Source: Sparassis latifolia (lineage: Eukaryota > Basidiomycota > Agaricomycetes > Polyporales > Sparassidaceae). From it: DNA of 64,000 nt. Numbering within the stretch: position 1 is the first letter of the stretch; each line of letters opens with the position of its first letter. The stretch covers positions 3,286,001-3,350,000 of the forward strand of contig CM031555.1 in NCBI GenBank assembly GCA_018466975.1. The letters run 5' to 3'. Below the pieces are notes generated by a model. It did not search any database. It had not been told where the DNA came from and saw only the letters and a list, made by a program, of their open reading frames with translations. A program made the position numbers and the translations under genes. This document shows positions 1 through 10,836 of this stretch, in pieces.

Positions 1-640
1 ATCTCTCAACTTCAGGCTTCGTTTTGGAGATCTGCATACGTACAACTCCCATCTGAACATAGTGTGCGTCGAAAATCAACTGTCGATTGTGAGCGTCGAT
101 TACAGGTGAGTTCGCTCAGATTGTCGACTTTCCCTCCTGTGACTTGACTCGCATACCGGCTATACTGACTGTCTAGGTCCGAGACATGTCTACCCAATTC
201 CATGGGAATGGTGGGTACGTTGCCATGAAATGGGCAGTGTCAATTCTATATCGCAGAATTTTCGGACGGTTTACTCTTTTGCGTAGGTTGTGAGGAACAG
301 ATCAGCTTTCTTACCGTCCTCTGAAAATTTTTTATTGTGCGTAGCGCCTCAACTGGAGCGAATCTCTCCGCCGCCGTCGCATATCGCCCGCGGAATGATC
401 TATCCTTCAAGAAGACACCCATTACTGGGCACGTGCTTCGACCACACCTGAGGATATTGCAGGAGAAGTAAGCAGTATGTCTGCATTGTGCCTCCGAAGT
501 GCTGTTGACCATGTGAGAGATATCGCTCCACACTGCTCTGGAAGAAAACAACGGCGGCCCTGTTTTGACACGTGCTGCAGCTATCATAATGGCTCGTGTG
601 TTTCGGCACTCTCCCGCGTTAGGTCTGATTGCTCTACTGC
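1..640 (+). pseudogene. Alpha/beta-hydrolase copy A (5'-truncated by window, decayed)
   Basis: The window opens inside a decayed member of the hydrolase family seen intact at 4241-5667. An acceptor ending at 15 is followed by the exon that encodes FGDLDMNDYHLR in copy D, but one base is missing near 25, so the frame is lost. The exon ends at a conserved donor near 114. Later pieces match the APEH..PIPW exon (180-230), the GxSxG exon (about 290-460, already scrambled) and the following exon (to about 640). No reading frame survives. Family known: carboxylesterase / arylacetamide deacetylase-like (Abhydrolase_3). The 5' half lies outside the window. Confidence 0.75.
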
Positions 641-1053
641 CATGTGTAGATATGGTGAAGGCTCTCATCCCGGGGGAAGCAAGGCGGTTTGAAGAAACAT
701 TGATACTTACAATAATTGCCAGTTACATCAGGGACTTTCTCAGAAAATGAGCATGAATCTTTCCCAGCCACGGACTATCTAGCAGAGAGCACATGTCGCA
801 GAACCGTTGATGACCACGATCGATGCACCGCTCCCTCGAAAAGGCATTCCTCATCCTATCGGGTTTGACACGCCGAAAATCGACCTTCCTAGAAGTTAGC
901 AACCTACGATAGCGTTAGGCATGCCGTTGTAAATCGGGCACCACCAGCTCGAAGGCACGTGAAAGTATCCCGTGTGCACTTTTCTGTCGTCTCGCCGCAG
1001 CAACGACGCTAGAAGAAACAGCCGAGAAGGCGTCAAGTCAGCTGGACGGGAGG
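641..1053. other. Intergenic; 5' flank shared by copies B and E
   Basis: No gene is supported here. From about 800 onward the sequence resembles 6090-6339, the flank upstream of copy E, including an AAAAGGCAT block and the CGAGAAGG(C/T)(G/C)TCAAG block before the TATA box. Copies B and E were therefore duplicated together with their promoter. Confidence 0.55.
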
Positions 1054-1060
1054 TATAAAA
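1054..1060 (+). promoter_or_regulatory. TATA box of hydrolase copy B
   Basis: TATAAAA lies 49-55 bp before the ATG at 1109. The same heptamer sits in the corresponding place upstream of copy E, and a TATAAAG upstream of copy D. Confidence 0.6.
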
Positions 1061-1108
1061 TCACGCTCTTCGTCGACAATATCTCTTCACGGACCCATCT
1101 AACTAGCC

Positions 1109-2535
1109 ATGTCTCAGTACCGCCATCTGTCTACTGTTGACCCGGAGTTTGCGGTCATCGCTAATCAGTTCCCGCGTGACGCTCTCGAGCACGACGTGGT
1201 AGCTCTCCGGGAGAAGCAGAGACAAAGCAATAGTATTCTGCAGGAATATCTCAAACCTCGTCTCCCTCGAGGTGATATCTCTCTGGTACCATATTATTAC
1301 TGATTGTATTGACATTCACCAGAGTCAGAACTGCGTGTCATAGACCATAAAGTTCCGGTCGAAAACGGGGAAATCACGGTTCGAAGTCTAGTACCGAGCG
1401 CCACTGCTGAAGGGAAGACTTTCCCTCTCCTTGTCTGGTTTCATGGTGGAGGTGCGGTTATTACGTGCGGTTGGTGCACAATTTGCCCCTACACTCAGCG
1501 ATTGCCTAGGATTCATACTCGGTGATCTCGACATGGACGACTACCGCCTGAGAATCCTGTGTGTCGAACTTCAATTATCTATTGTTAACGTAGAGTACAG
1601 GTATGACAACCGATATTTATGAACTTTCCTGCGTCATGCTGACAAAATGGTCAAAGACTTGCACCTGAACACCGCTACCCCGTGTCATGGAATGACTCTT
1701 ATAGCGCTACCAAATGGGCAAGTCACATGTGCATGGAACATAAATGGAGAACTCATCTGTGATCTGAACAGGCCGTAGATAATGCATTGCTCCTCTCAGC
1801 ATCCCTTGACAAGGGCTTTATTGTCGCAGGACTTTCGGCTGGGGCTAATATCTCAGGCTACATAGCGCACCGTGCGCGCGACGATCCGTTCTTCTCGAAG
1901 ACACCCTAACAGGCCACGTCATGCAAGTTCCACCTGTGCTGAACCCTGAGGCTCCGGAGGTAGAGAAGTAGGCCATAGTGCTGCGAAGCTCAGTCACGTC
2001 CAGCACTGACAATGTAGCAGGTATGGAGCTGAGTTACTCTCCATGGAGCAGAATAAAGACGGTCCGGTCTTGACGCGTGAAGGAATATTCAACTTTACAC
2101 GTGAGTTTCCACTTCGAGAGTCTGTAAGCCTGGATTGTACGCGGACATTTTTGATTGACGATAGGTTCCAGGTATTACCGGAATTCCCAAAGACGACCGT
2201 ATCTTTTCTGTGCTGCTTCAGCCATCGCACGCTGGTATCCCACCACTCTATGTTCAGATAAATGGCCTAGACCCGTTACGTGACGAGGGACTGCTCTATG
2301 CGAAGTTGGTCGAAGAGGCAGGCGTAAAGACGAGAGTCGATATGTGAGTGGGACCCCAGCTCCGCCTTGGAAGAGTTTCCTTATGGTCATCTGCTCCGAC
2401 AGCTATCCAGGTGTCCCTCATGGTTTCAACTATTTTGTTCCACAGATAAAGGCAGCTATAAAAGCAGACAGGGACCTCGACGAAGGAATCAAATGGTTGT
2501 TGAGCTTGGCCAATGACTCGGATAGCTTGGGTTAA
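1109..2535 (+). pseudogene. Alpha/beta-hydrolase copy B, frameshifted
   Basis: Exons can be placed at 1109-1271, 1323-1451, 1510-1600, 1657-1717 and from 1772. They match copy D in phase and mostly in length. The HGGG oxyanion-hole motif (about 1440-1451) and GLSAGAN (about 1838) are intact. One base is lost near 1908 relative to copies D and E, which turns the codon after KTP into TAA. The following donor is also damaged. The 3' exons still read well: an Asp motif GLDPLRDEG near 2265, and the last exon with GVPHGFNYF ending at a stop at 2533-2535. The intron after the APEH exon has a GC donor (1718). A functional product is unlikely. Confidence 0.8.
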
Positions 2536-2559
2536 ATGGATCCAGTATATATTACAATA

Positions 2560-3683
2560 CACCGTCTGATCCCCGCAGCCGGGCGGTTCCGGGAAGTTGT
2601 TCTCTGTGCTCATCTGGTTCCACCCCCGATGCCGGATGCACGCCATGCGTACCATTCGCGGCCTTTGCCCGGTCACTGATCTCTGATTGGGTTTCGCCAT
2701 GGGCGTCAACATGAATGACTACCGCCTGAAGATCATGTGCGTCGAAGGCCAGCTGTCCATTATGAACGTCGATTACCGGTGCGGTCACAATACTCCGTTC
2801 ATTGACTTCAATACACAATGGTAGAATAATAGACTGACCCGCATGTCTTCCCAATTCCGTGGAATGACGCATATACTGCTGTTAGATGGGTAAGTGACAC
2901 CTTCGCAGCACTGATTCGCTAAGGACTGACGTATGTTTATACAGGCTATTGACCACACGTGCCTTCTTTCAGCACGCCTTGATGTCACAAAGGATTCATC
3001 ACTACCGACGCCTCAGCCGGAGCGAATCTTAGGGGATCTGTTTCGTACTGCCGGTACAATCCCTTCTTCTCCACTACGGTCCGGTTATTTCAAATCCCGC
3101 CTGTTTTATACCCGGAGAATCCAAAGGGTGCAAAGGAAGTCGCATATATACTCCGCAGGGTTATAAATCACCTTGACAGCTCGATAGATACCAATCTAAC
3201 CTGCTCTCCATGGAGCAAAATAAGGATGCCACCTCCCTAACCCGTGACACGATCTTTAGTCTCGCTCGTACATTAGGATAGTTACTGTCTTTGGCAGGGA
3301 GTTTGGACGACAGGTTGACTCCTACAATTTGTAGGAATTGCCGAAATCCTCATCTCTGACCCGAGCTTCTCTGTGCTACCGGTGGATCACGCGGGTGTTC
3401 CACCGGTTTACACGCAGATAGCAGGTATGGCCCTTCTGTGGGGCGAGGGTCTGCTTTACGCGAAATTGTTGAAACAGAAAGGCATGAAGACCAAGGATGA
3501 TGTGTAAGGACTTAGCTGTTCGCTTGCTTGGTCCTATTCTGATAAACTGCTTGTGATTGCGACAGCTACCCTGGTGTACCACACAGGTTCCACTATGGTC
3601 TCCGACAGATTAAGATAGTTTTCCTGGCTGATAAGGACTTTGACAATGAATTGAAGTGGCTTTTGAGCGGGTCGAGTGCCTGA
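2560..3683 (+). pseudogene. Alpha/beta-hydrolase copy C, heavily decayed
   Basis: Only scattered homologous blocks remain. One (about 2700-2780) resembles the MNDYRLKIMCVE exon. One (about 3010-3045) resembles the SAGANL exon. One at 3380-3510 resembles the HAGVPPVYTQIAG exon, followed by a GTAAGG donor and a last exon ending at 3681-3683. Frames are broken throughout and the first exons are missing. It sits in the same orientation between copies B and D, as expected for an old tandem duplicate. Confidence 0.65.
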
Positions 3684-3689
3684 GGTTGG

Positions 3690-4200
3690 ATATCATCAAG
3701 TTGGTGCATGCCACCTAGAAGAAGTGCGGCACGCCTTTGTATTACGTCGGTGGGTCAGTTACTAGTAAGTTCGACTCTTATGATACGACAATAACATGCT
3801 AGGGTAGCACACATGGAAGCATTCGAGTTTTACTGGCGTAAAAGCCATGGGCAGTCGCGTCTGCTGAGTACTCTCACACACATGGTCAAGGATGGGGCTT
3901 CTAACTTCTATTGAGGTATAGTGACTAATGACGGCTTGACGGTATCATTGGACGCGTACTCTTACCGTGCTTCCATGTTGACGAAGTCAGCCTTCGCCGT
4001 CCTCGGTTTTTTTCTCGTGAGACTGTTCTTTATCTGGCCTATGCAGCTGCAGATGTTGAGACGTTACACGATGACATTCGATCCGCCTTCTTGACTCGGA
4101 TGAATTAGTAAGTCTCTTCATGCTTCCCGCCGTCTAACGTGATACCATTTGGCCGCCTTGGTCAGCCCGAGCAGCCTGGATTTTGATAGGCACTAAAGAG
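3690..4200. other. Intergenic, no gene recognised
   Basis: Short open stretches exist on the plus strand (about 3800-4100), but no recognisable motif, start or splice structure. It may hold a decayed gene; I cannot name it. Confidence 0.4.
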
Positions 4201-4201
4201 G

Positions 4202-4208
4202 TATAAAG
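4202..4208 (+). promoter_or_regulatory. TATA box of hydrolase copy D
   Basis: TATAAAG lies 33-39 bp upstream of the ATG at 4241, a compact fungal promoter layout matching copies B and E. Confidence 0.55.
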
Positions 4209-4240
4209 CTATCGTTTGCGACTCACGGATTCAAGGTGTC

Positions 4241-5667
4241 ATGTCCCAGTACAGCCATCTTTCCATCCCAGACCCCGAGTTCCTGCCGCTTATTCCTCAG
4301 CTGTCCACCTTCTTCCCCATGGAAGATGTGAAGGGACTGCGGGATAGGCAGAGACGGTTGCACGCCCAGCTTCGGGAGAGCATCAAGGATCGTCTTCCAG
4401 CAGGCAAGTAAGTCAATTAACAGCGTATTATTATGATCTGATCCACGTTCTCCCAGAATCTGCATATCGTGTTGAGGATCACAAAATTGCTGTTGAAGAT
4501 GGAGAAATTACAGTTCGGTGCCTAACTCCGACCACAGGCGATGCTGAGGAGAGGTTTCCCTTGCTCATCTGGTTTCACGGAGGAGGTGCGCAATAATTCT
4601 TTCTATGTGCCATCTGTATTCACCCTTCGTATCTCTCAACCTCAGGCTTCGTTTTCGGAGATCTGGATATGAATGACTACCATTTGAGAATCATGTGTGT
4701 CGAACATCGGCTGTCAATTGTGAACGTCGATTACAGGTGAGTTCATTCAGATTGTTAGATTTCACTCCTTTAACTTGCATACCGGCTATACTGAATATGT
4801 AAATACTAGACTTGCGCCTGAGCACGTCCACCCAATTCCATGGGAGGATGCGTATGCTGCCACGAAATGGGCAAGCGGCAGTTTTATAATGCAGATTTGC
4901 AGACGGTTTACTCTTTTACACAGGTTGTGAGGAACGGATCGCTTCTCTCAGCATCGTTTGAGAAAGGGTTTATTCTCGGTGGCGCCTCAGCTGGAGCAAA
5001 TCTTACAGTGACCGTCGCACGTCGGGCGCGGGATGATATTTTCTTCAGGGAGACACCCATTACCGGCCAGGTGCTTCAAGCCCCGCCCATACTACACCCT
5101 GAGGATCCGGCGGAAGAGAAGTAAGCAGCATGTCTGTATTGTGCCATCACGGTGGTAATGACCATGTTGTAGATATCGCTCTGAGCTGCTCTCCATGGAA
5201 CAAAATAAGGACGGCCCTCTCTTGACGCGTGAAGTAGCGCTCATAATGGCTGGTGTGTTTCGACCCCCCACAATACTACGGCTCTGGCATGATGACTGCT
5301 CTTAGCAGATGTGGCAAAGCTCCCCGTGTCCAGCCCACACCACTCGTTGCTTCTCCAGCCGTCTCACGTAGGCACGCCGCCGGTCTATATGCAGGTAGCC
5401 GGTATGGATCCCTTGCGTGATGAGGGTCTTCTGTACGCCAAGCTGCTAGAACAGGCGGACGTGGCAACGAGAGTTGATGTGTGAGTATATAGCCCTTCGC
5501 GTACACTGCCGAATCGTACGTTGATTAACTGCTTTTGATACAGTTATCCGGGTGTTCCGCACTTCTTTCACTATTTTTTCCCCCAGCTTACCATGTCTGT
5601 CAAAGCAGATAAGGATATGAACAACGGTATTAGGTGGCTCTTGGGATTAACTGATGGGAGGGCTTGA
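4241..5667 (+). CDS. Alpha/beta-hydrolase fold esterase (copy D, intact)
   Basis: Eight exons fit in phase: 4241-4403, 4457-4585, 4646-4736, 4810-4870, 4924-5120, 5173-5252, 5306-5480 and 5544-5667. They sum to 1020 nt, 339 residues. Family known: Abhydrolase_3 serine hydrolases related to arylacetamide deacetylase and hormone-sensitive lipase, which cleave carboxylic esters. Visible here are the oxyanion-hole motif WFHGGGF around residue 95, the nucleophile motif GGASAGAN, the acid motif MDPLRDEG and the catalytic His in GVPHFF near the C-terminus. No signal peptide is seen, so it is probably intracellular. Introns 1 and 4 need GC donors (GCAAGT and GCAAGC); no GT donor keeps frame and motif. 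Intron 6 (GTGTGT..TTAG) matches introns in copies B and E. This is the only member of the five-copy array without a lesion. Natural substrate unknown. Confidence 0.8.
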
Positions 5668-6339
5668 ATAGGGTGCACTTTTCGGCGCTGCCCATGTACT
5701 GAGAATCTGTTTGTGCAATGCACTGCGAATGGACTGTAGTCGTTATAGCGAGAGAACATCCGATGGCGGTTCAGGCCTGGTATACTTAGTGCCATGTCTT
5801 TCTTGAGGTCATTGCCACGCCGGGAGTTAGCGCCACCCAGAGTAGTGTTTCTGAAATTCGGTCCTGAACCTAGGTTCGAACTTGGACTCTGAACCGGACC
5901 ATACTACGTAAGTTCAGGCAAGTGATTTGAAGAAGATCCTGAAACTCACAATATTCACCAACTCCGCAAGACACTTGCATGGAAAAACAGAGCCCTGAAA
6001 CGTATATTTTCAATCCAGCAGTATGCATATGTCACGTAGTGACTACCGACCGTATTGGCAAATTTTGGTGCCGCAGTGGAGTCCAACCTACAAAACAGAT
6101 CGAGATGTGACGATCGACGGACCGCCCCCGCCCCCGAAAAGGCATCTGCCTTCGTAATGGATTTTTGCGGACACCGACCTTCCCGCAAGTGAAAGTTAAT
6201 CATACGTAACAATTTTAGGCATACCACCGTGAATCAGGCAACAACCTGCTCGAGGCCATGCGGAAATATTGCGTCTTCGCTGGAGGAGACGGCCCGAGAA
6301 GGTCTCAAGCTCAGCCGCGCTGGTAAGCTGGACAGCCGG
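5668..6339. other. Intergenic between copies D and E
   Basis: No gene is supported at 5668-6090. From about 6090 to 6339 the sequence is the duplicated upstream flank also present before copy B. A GC-rich run of C's lies near 6122-6136. Confidence 0.45.
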
Positions 6340-6346
6340 TATAAAA
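6340..6346 (+). promoter_or_regulatory. TATA box of hydrolase copy E
   Basis: TATAAAA about 46-52 bp before the former start codon, equivalent to 1054-1060 upstream of copy B. Confidence 0.5.
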
Positions 6347-6391
6347 TGACGCTCCACATCGACAGTACTTGTCTACTATCCTCTCCACGCC

Positions 6392-7787
6392 ATCTCATTA
6401 GCATCTGTCTATCCTCGACCCTGAGTTTTCGGCGATCGCTGATCAGTTCCCGCGTCCCCCTCCCGAGGACAATGTGGTGGCTCGCCGGGAGAAGCAGAGA
6501 CGAAGGAATAGTATTCTCCAGGAACCTCGTCTTCCGGAAGGTAACATCTCTCTGATACCGTATTATGACTAGTTGCATTGACATCTCCCAGAGTGAGAAC
6601 TGCGTGCTGTAGACCATAAACTCCTGGTCAAAGATGGCGAAATCGCAGTTCAAAGTCTAGTGCCGTTCGCCGCTGCTGAAGGGAAGAGTTTATCTTTCCT
6701 TGTCTGGTTTCACGGTGGAGGTGCAGTTATTACGTGCAATTGATGTACAATTTTCCCCAACACTCAGTGATCGCCCAGGGTTCATGCTGAGTGATCTCGA
6801 CATGGACGACTACTGCCTGAGGATCCTGTGCGTCGAACTTCAATTGTCTGTTGTTAATGTAGAGTACAGGTCTGACAACCAGTATTTATCAATTTTATCT
6901 ATCGCAAAGTGGATAGTAGACTTGCACCTGAACATCCTTATCTCATGTCATGGAACGACTCTTATACTGCGATCAAATGGGCAAGTGACATGTGCATTGA
7001 ACAAAATAGAAAACTCAACTGTCCTCAGAACAGGTCGCAGACAATGCATTGCTCGTCTCGGCATCCCTTGACAAAGACCTTATTGTGGCGGGTCTTTCGG
7101 CTGGAGCCAACTTCTCAGGCTACATTGCGCGCACCGCCCACGCGACGATCTGTTCTTCTCGAAGACACCCTTAACCGGCCATGTCATGCAAGTTCCACCT
7201 GTGCTGAACGCTGAGGCCCCTGAAGAAGTGGGCCATATTGCTAAGAAGCATGGCCATGTGCAGCGCTGACAATGTAGCAAGTATGGAGGCGAGTTGCTCT
7301 CCTTGGAGTAGGACCCGGTCTTGATGCGTGAAGGACCCTTTGAGTTCATGCGTGAGTCTCCGCTTCTACAGTCTGTTAGCTTGGATTGTACGCGGATGTT
7401 TTGATCGACGCTAGGTTCCAGGTATTATCGGAATCCCCAAAGACGACCGGATCTATTCAAGTTGTGCTACTCCAGCCATCTCATGCTGGTATCCTGCCAC
7501 TCTGTGTTCAGATAAATGGCCTGGACTCGTTACGTGACGAGGGACTGCTCTATGCGAAGTTGGTAGAAGAGATAGCAGTGAAGACGAAAGTCGATATGTG
7601 AGTGAGCCACCAATTCCATCCTCGAAGAGTTTGCTCACCCACATCCGCTGCGATAACCATCTAGGTTTCCCCTCATGGTATCAACTAGTTTATTCCACAG
7701 ATAAAGGCAGCTACCAAATCAGACAAGCCTGACCTGGACGAAGGGATCAAATGGTTGCTCAGCTTGGCCTACGGTGCGTCGGATTGA
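6392..7787 (+). pseudogene. Alpha/beta-hydrolase copy E, start lost and frameshifted
   Basis: This is the closest relative of copy B, sharing 5' flank and intron positions. The ATG is replaced by ATC with a small deletion, so the first exon no longer starts or stays in frame. An in-frame TGA follows the first acceptor near 6594. The GLSAGAN exon is present (about 7090-7120) but the next residues are frameshifted. The last exon still encodes the C-terminus up to TGA at 7785-7787. The intron after the APEH-type exon has a GC donor at 6981. No product is expected. Confidence 0.8.
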
Positions 7788-7890
7788 ATACTTTCAGTAT
7801 AGAGGTAAGTAGTATGCTGCGTTGGTCTGGACCATCATGACTGAACTGGTTACTTCACTGTTGCTTCAATGATCTATGGACACCTGATGC

Positions 7891-7953
7891 TATATCAGTC
7901 CGTCCCTCTGACCTCTCGTAGGACTGATTTTGTAGTCTGCCTTTGGGAGACTA
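7891..7953 (-). repeat. 63-bp two-hairpin repeat, copy 1
   Basis: Reverse complement of a 63-bp sequence also found at 15920-15982 and 43198-43260. It contains the inverted pairs TAGTCT/AGACTA and TCAGTCC/GGACTGA. All three copies have exactly the same length and ends. No target-site duplication is evident. Confidence 0.7.
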
Positions 7954-8139
7954 GATGAGCACCATGCATTCAGAAGATCATGTCGAGCGTGACAACTCAG
8001 ACCAGTGACTTGTGACAGCGCGTAGTGCGCGCTTCCGGCATCCTCACCGAGACTGCTCTGCGGGCATGCCCACGGCAGCTCGCACCGCGACCGCAACCTT
8101 CTAAACGACGTACAGCACATTAGGAGCCTTCTTGCATCG

Positions 8140-9698
8140 ATGTTCTCTAATTTATTGCCGAACGCTCTCTATTATCTTCTCGCATCATTTCTGTTGCCAC
8201 AGAAGCCACCGCCATTACGATTTGAGCTGCGTCATGAGCACGCTCTCTCAGAATCGTCTCGGGTCGTCTTTTCCGACATCAAGCCATCTAGCTTTGTGCA
8301 GCAAGCGTTTGAGGTGACCACAAGGCAGATGAAGACGTTTCGACCGGTCTCGCAGGACGCCTTCTATAGCGCACGCTACCGTGCGCACTACTCGATACCA
8401 TGGGATGAAATCGAAGTCGAGGGACCGAATATTCAGGATCGCGAGACGCTGTTGATGCTGGCAAAGATGACCAACAACGCATACGCTGAGGAACCGGGCG
8501 AGAGGGAGTGGTACGACCTTGGCTCCGATTGGAACAACGTAAGTTCGTTCGCCTTCTCCTCAGGGCCGTGCGCAGACCCCCATTCGGCCAGAGCTACCCG
8601 TTTGGCTGGGAGCCCGACGCAGACGGGTTCCGCGGGCAAATCTTCGTGACGCCCAACAATTCGACGGTCGTCATTGCCGTCAAAGGAACTTCTGCAGGGT
8701 GGCTTGTCGGTGGCGGTGGACCGACGACGCGGAAGGACAAGCTGAATGACAACCTGTTGTTCTCGTGTTGCTGTGCGCGAGTAGGTCCGACGTGGTCAAC
8801 GGTGTGCGGCTGTTACGAAGGTGGTTACAAGTGCGACCAGGGCTGTCTCGAAGAGAGCCTCATTGAGGACAGCCTGTTCTACTCGGTTGGCACTGTAGGA
8901 TGTCTCGTCGCTCCTTTCGTGCGGTCTGGATTACTGATGTGCACATAGAATTTGTATAATAACGTGACATACATGTATCCAAACTCTAACATTTGGGTGG
9001 TGGGGCATTCGCTTGGCGGCTCGCTAGCATCACTAATTGGTATCACCTTCGGCATACCCGCCGTCGCGTTCGAAGCGCCGGGAGAGAAGCTTGCGGCCGC
9101 CCGGCTGCACCTACCATCTCCTGTAAGTCTGCTTTCAATGCGATAGATAACATCCCGCTGATCCTTCCTAGCCATCGACACAGCACGTCACACACGTCTA
9201 TCATACTGCCGATCCGATAGCCATGGGCACATGTAACGGTGTCAAGTCGAGCTGTGCAATTGGCGGTTACGCTATGGAGTCACGGTAGGCTTCGTAAGTT
9301 GTATCAGTTTTCACCCTCATTACGGCTGCGCAGGTGTCACCTAGGCAAAACGCTCCTGTACGACACGGTCTCGAAGCTTAAATGGGCGGTAGACGTCCGT
9401 ACCCACGGGATTAAGGTTGTCATCGACAGGCTGCTTTCGAGTGATTGGGATTCGGACGACGACAAGCAGCCTAAGGACGGCCGCGGGAAGCGCAGAAACG
9501 TACCGGAGTTGGTTGACGAGCATGACTGTGTGGTACGTGCGCCGAGCACCGCGTGGCATAATTCTCATCTTGTCATTACAGGATTGTTTCAACTGGGAAT
9601 TTGGTGACTACCGGAACATTTCTTTGGCAGATGCTGGGCTGGACGTGGAAGTCGCGGCATCTTGTTCAAAACGTATCTTTAATATTCCTTCTGCATAG
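8140..9698 (+). CDS. atg15: Autophagy-related lipase ATG15
   Basis: Six exons fit in phase: 8140-8538, 8592-8894, 8949-9122, 9172-9284, 9334-9532 and 9582-9698, giving 434 residues. ATG15 is known as a vacuolar phospholipase (lipase class 3 fold) that disintegrates autophagic and Cvt bodies inside the vacuole and travels there by the MVB route. Visible here: an N-terminal hydrophobic segment (about residues 5-20) suitable as a signal anchor, the nucleophile elbow GHSLGGS with serine, and FEAPGEK. Most diagnostic is the [20 protein letters not shown] block near residue 275. A Cys-rich loop ([21 protein letters not shown]) also fits the family. All introns are GT-AG, 49-53 nt, and no lesion is seen. 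It differs in style from the decayed array upstream and looks like a conserved housekeeping gene. Confidence 0.93.
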
Positions 9699-10084
9699 AC
9701 GGTGCATGATAGCTTACAATAATATTCTTTTGTGATCACTTTGGCTGCTATTCCAAATTCGGTTCCTATTTGCGCGACGAGAAACGGATGGTTGTTGCTG
9801 CGCAAACTTGAATCGTCTAATACCTTACGGCGAGTAGTCGTCTATTGTATGGCGAGTTGCGCTGTATAGCTATTATCTCACAGATAAAATCTAGGATCCG
9901 ATTGCGTCTCCCATGCATGTCCATGCTTCTCTTCTTACCTCGCGCGCACAGCGAGAAGGAGAGCTCGTCCACGCTACTCCGAGAGTCTGAATACTGTCTA
10001 CGACTCCTTCCCCACTAGCAGTGACCGCAAAGAATACGCACGGATATGGCGAGACGCGCAGTCTCTGCGTAGTCGCTCACGGAA
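9699..10084. other. Intergenic, atg15 3' flank
   Basis: AT-rich sequence just after the stop, including an AATAATATTC stretch near 9718-9727 that may serve polyadenylation. Nothing else is recognised before the inverted-repeat arm begins. Confidence 0.4.
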
Positions 10085-10836
10085 CATCTACTCCACCTTG
10101 TCGCCGCTGTCGCAAGTTTTCGCGCGGCTCAAGACACCGCAACAAGTTGTCCGAGGAGAGAGCTTGTCCACCGTCCCGTCTGTCCTGCTCGAGGGGCGAC
10201 TGGCTTCCCCGGTGCCAGGGCTTGCACGATGTAGAATCCCATTGCTGAGGAAGCAAGCTCCTGTGAGAGGATCATCGTTCACCGAGCATTTCCCAAAATC
10301 AGTGAATTCAAACGCACCTTTGTCCGCAGTGTGGCGAGAAGAATGGTACGAGCCATCGTGGTAAGTACACTGGGAAGCTTAGACCATTCGCAGCACCTGG
10401 CGACCTTTTCTACGTTTCTACGAAGAGACAGTCAGGGGCAGGCGCCCCTGCCGAAGCCGCGAGGCTCCTTCGTTGATGTTTCGAAATCGTTCTTTAATCG
10501 TACTTGTGCTCTTCCTACTTAGGCTTGTTGCGTTCCCAAACGATGTACGGTATCTCACTGCATTGCAGAGACCAAGCAATAAGAAATCTCTCCCATCAAA
10601 TCAATCTTGGACAAGCTAAACAAACGTGAGTCCGACATAAATGGAGACGAGAGAACAAAACACAGAGTTCCACACGCATGCAATGGTGATGACGATGGTA
10701 AGATAAATAATTCCGCGGAGTGAAGTCAATCCCGACGGAAATGAGATAGAGGTAGTGGATCATCCGCATCTAAATCGTCTTCCGCCGCTGACACTTGAGG
10801 CTAACGACAAGCTGGCCGAAGCATGTGGCGAGCACC

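Noticed and set aside
641..750. Frame with ALLPCVDMVKALIPGEARRF after hydrolase copy A
   Set aside because: Looks protein-like but is short, has no identifiable family and begins inside the pseudogene.
5861..5880. GGTTCGAAC resembling a tRNA B box
   Set aside because: No matching A box, acceptor stem or anticodon arm around it.
8288..8639. Minus-strand ORFs over atg15 exon 1
   Set aside because: Shadow frames; atg15 on the plus strand has diagnostic motifs and clean splicing.
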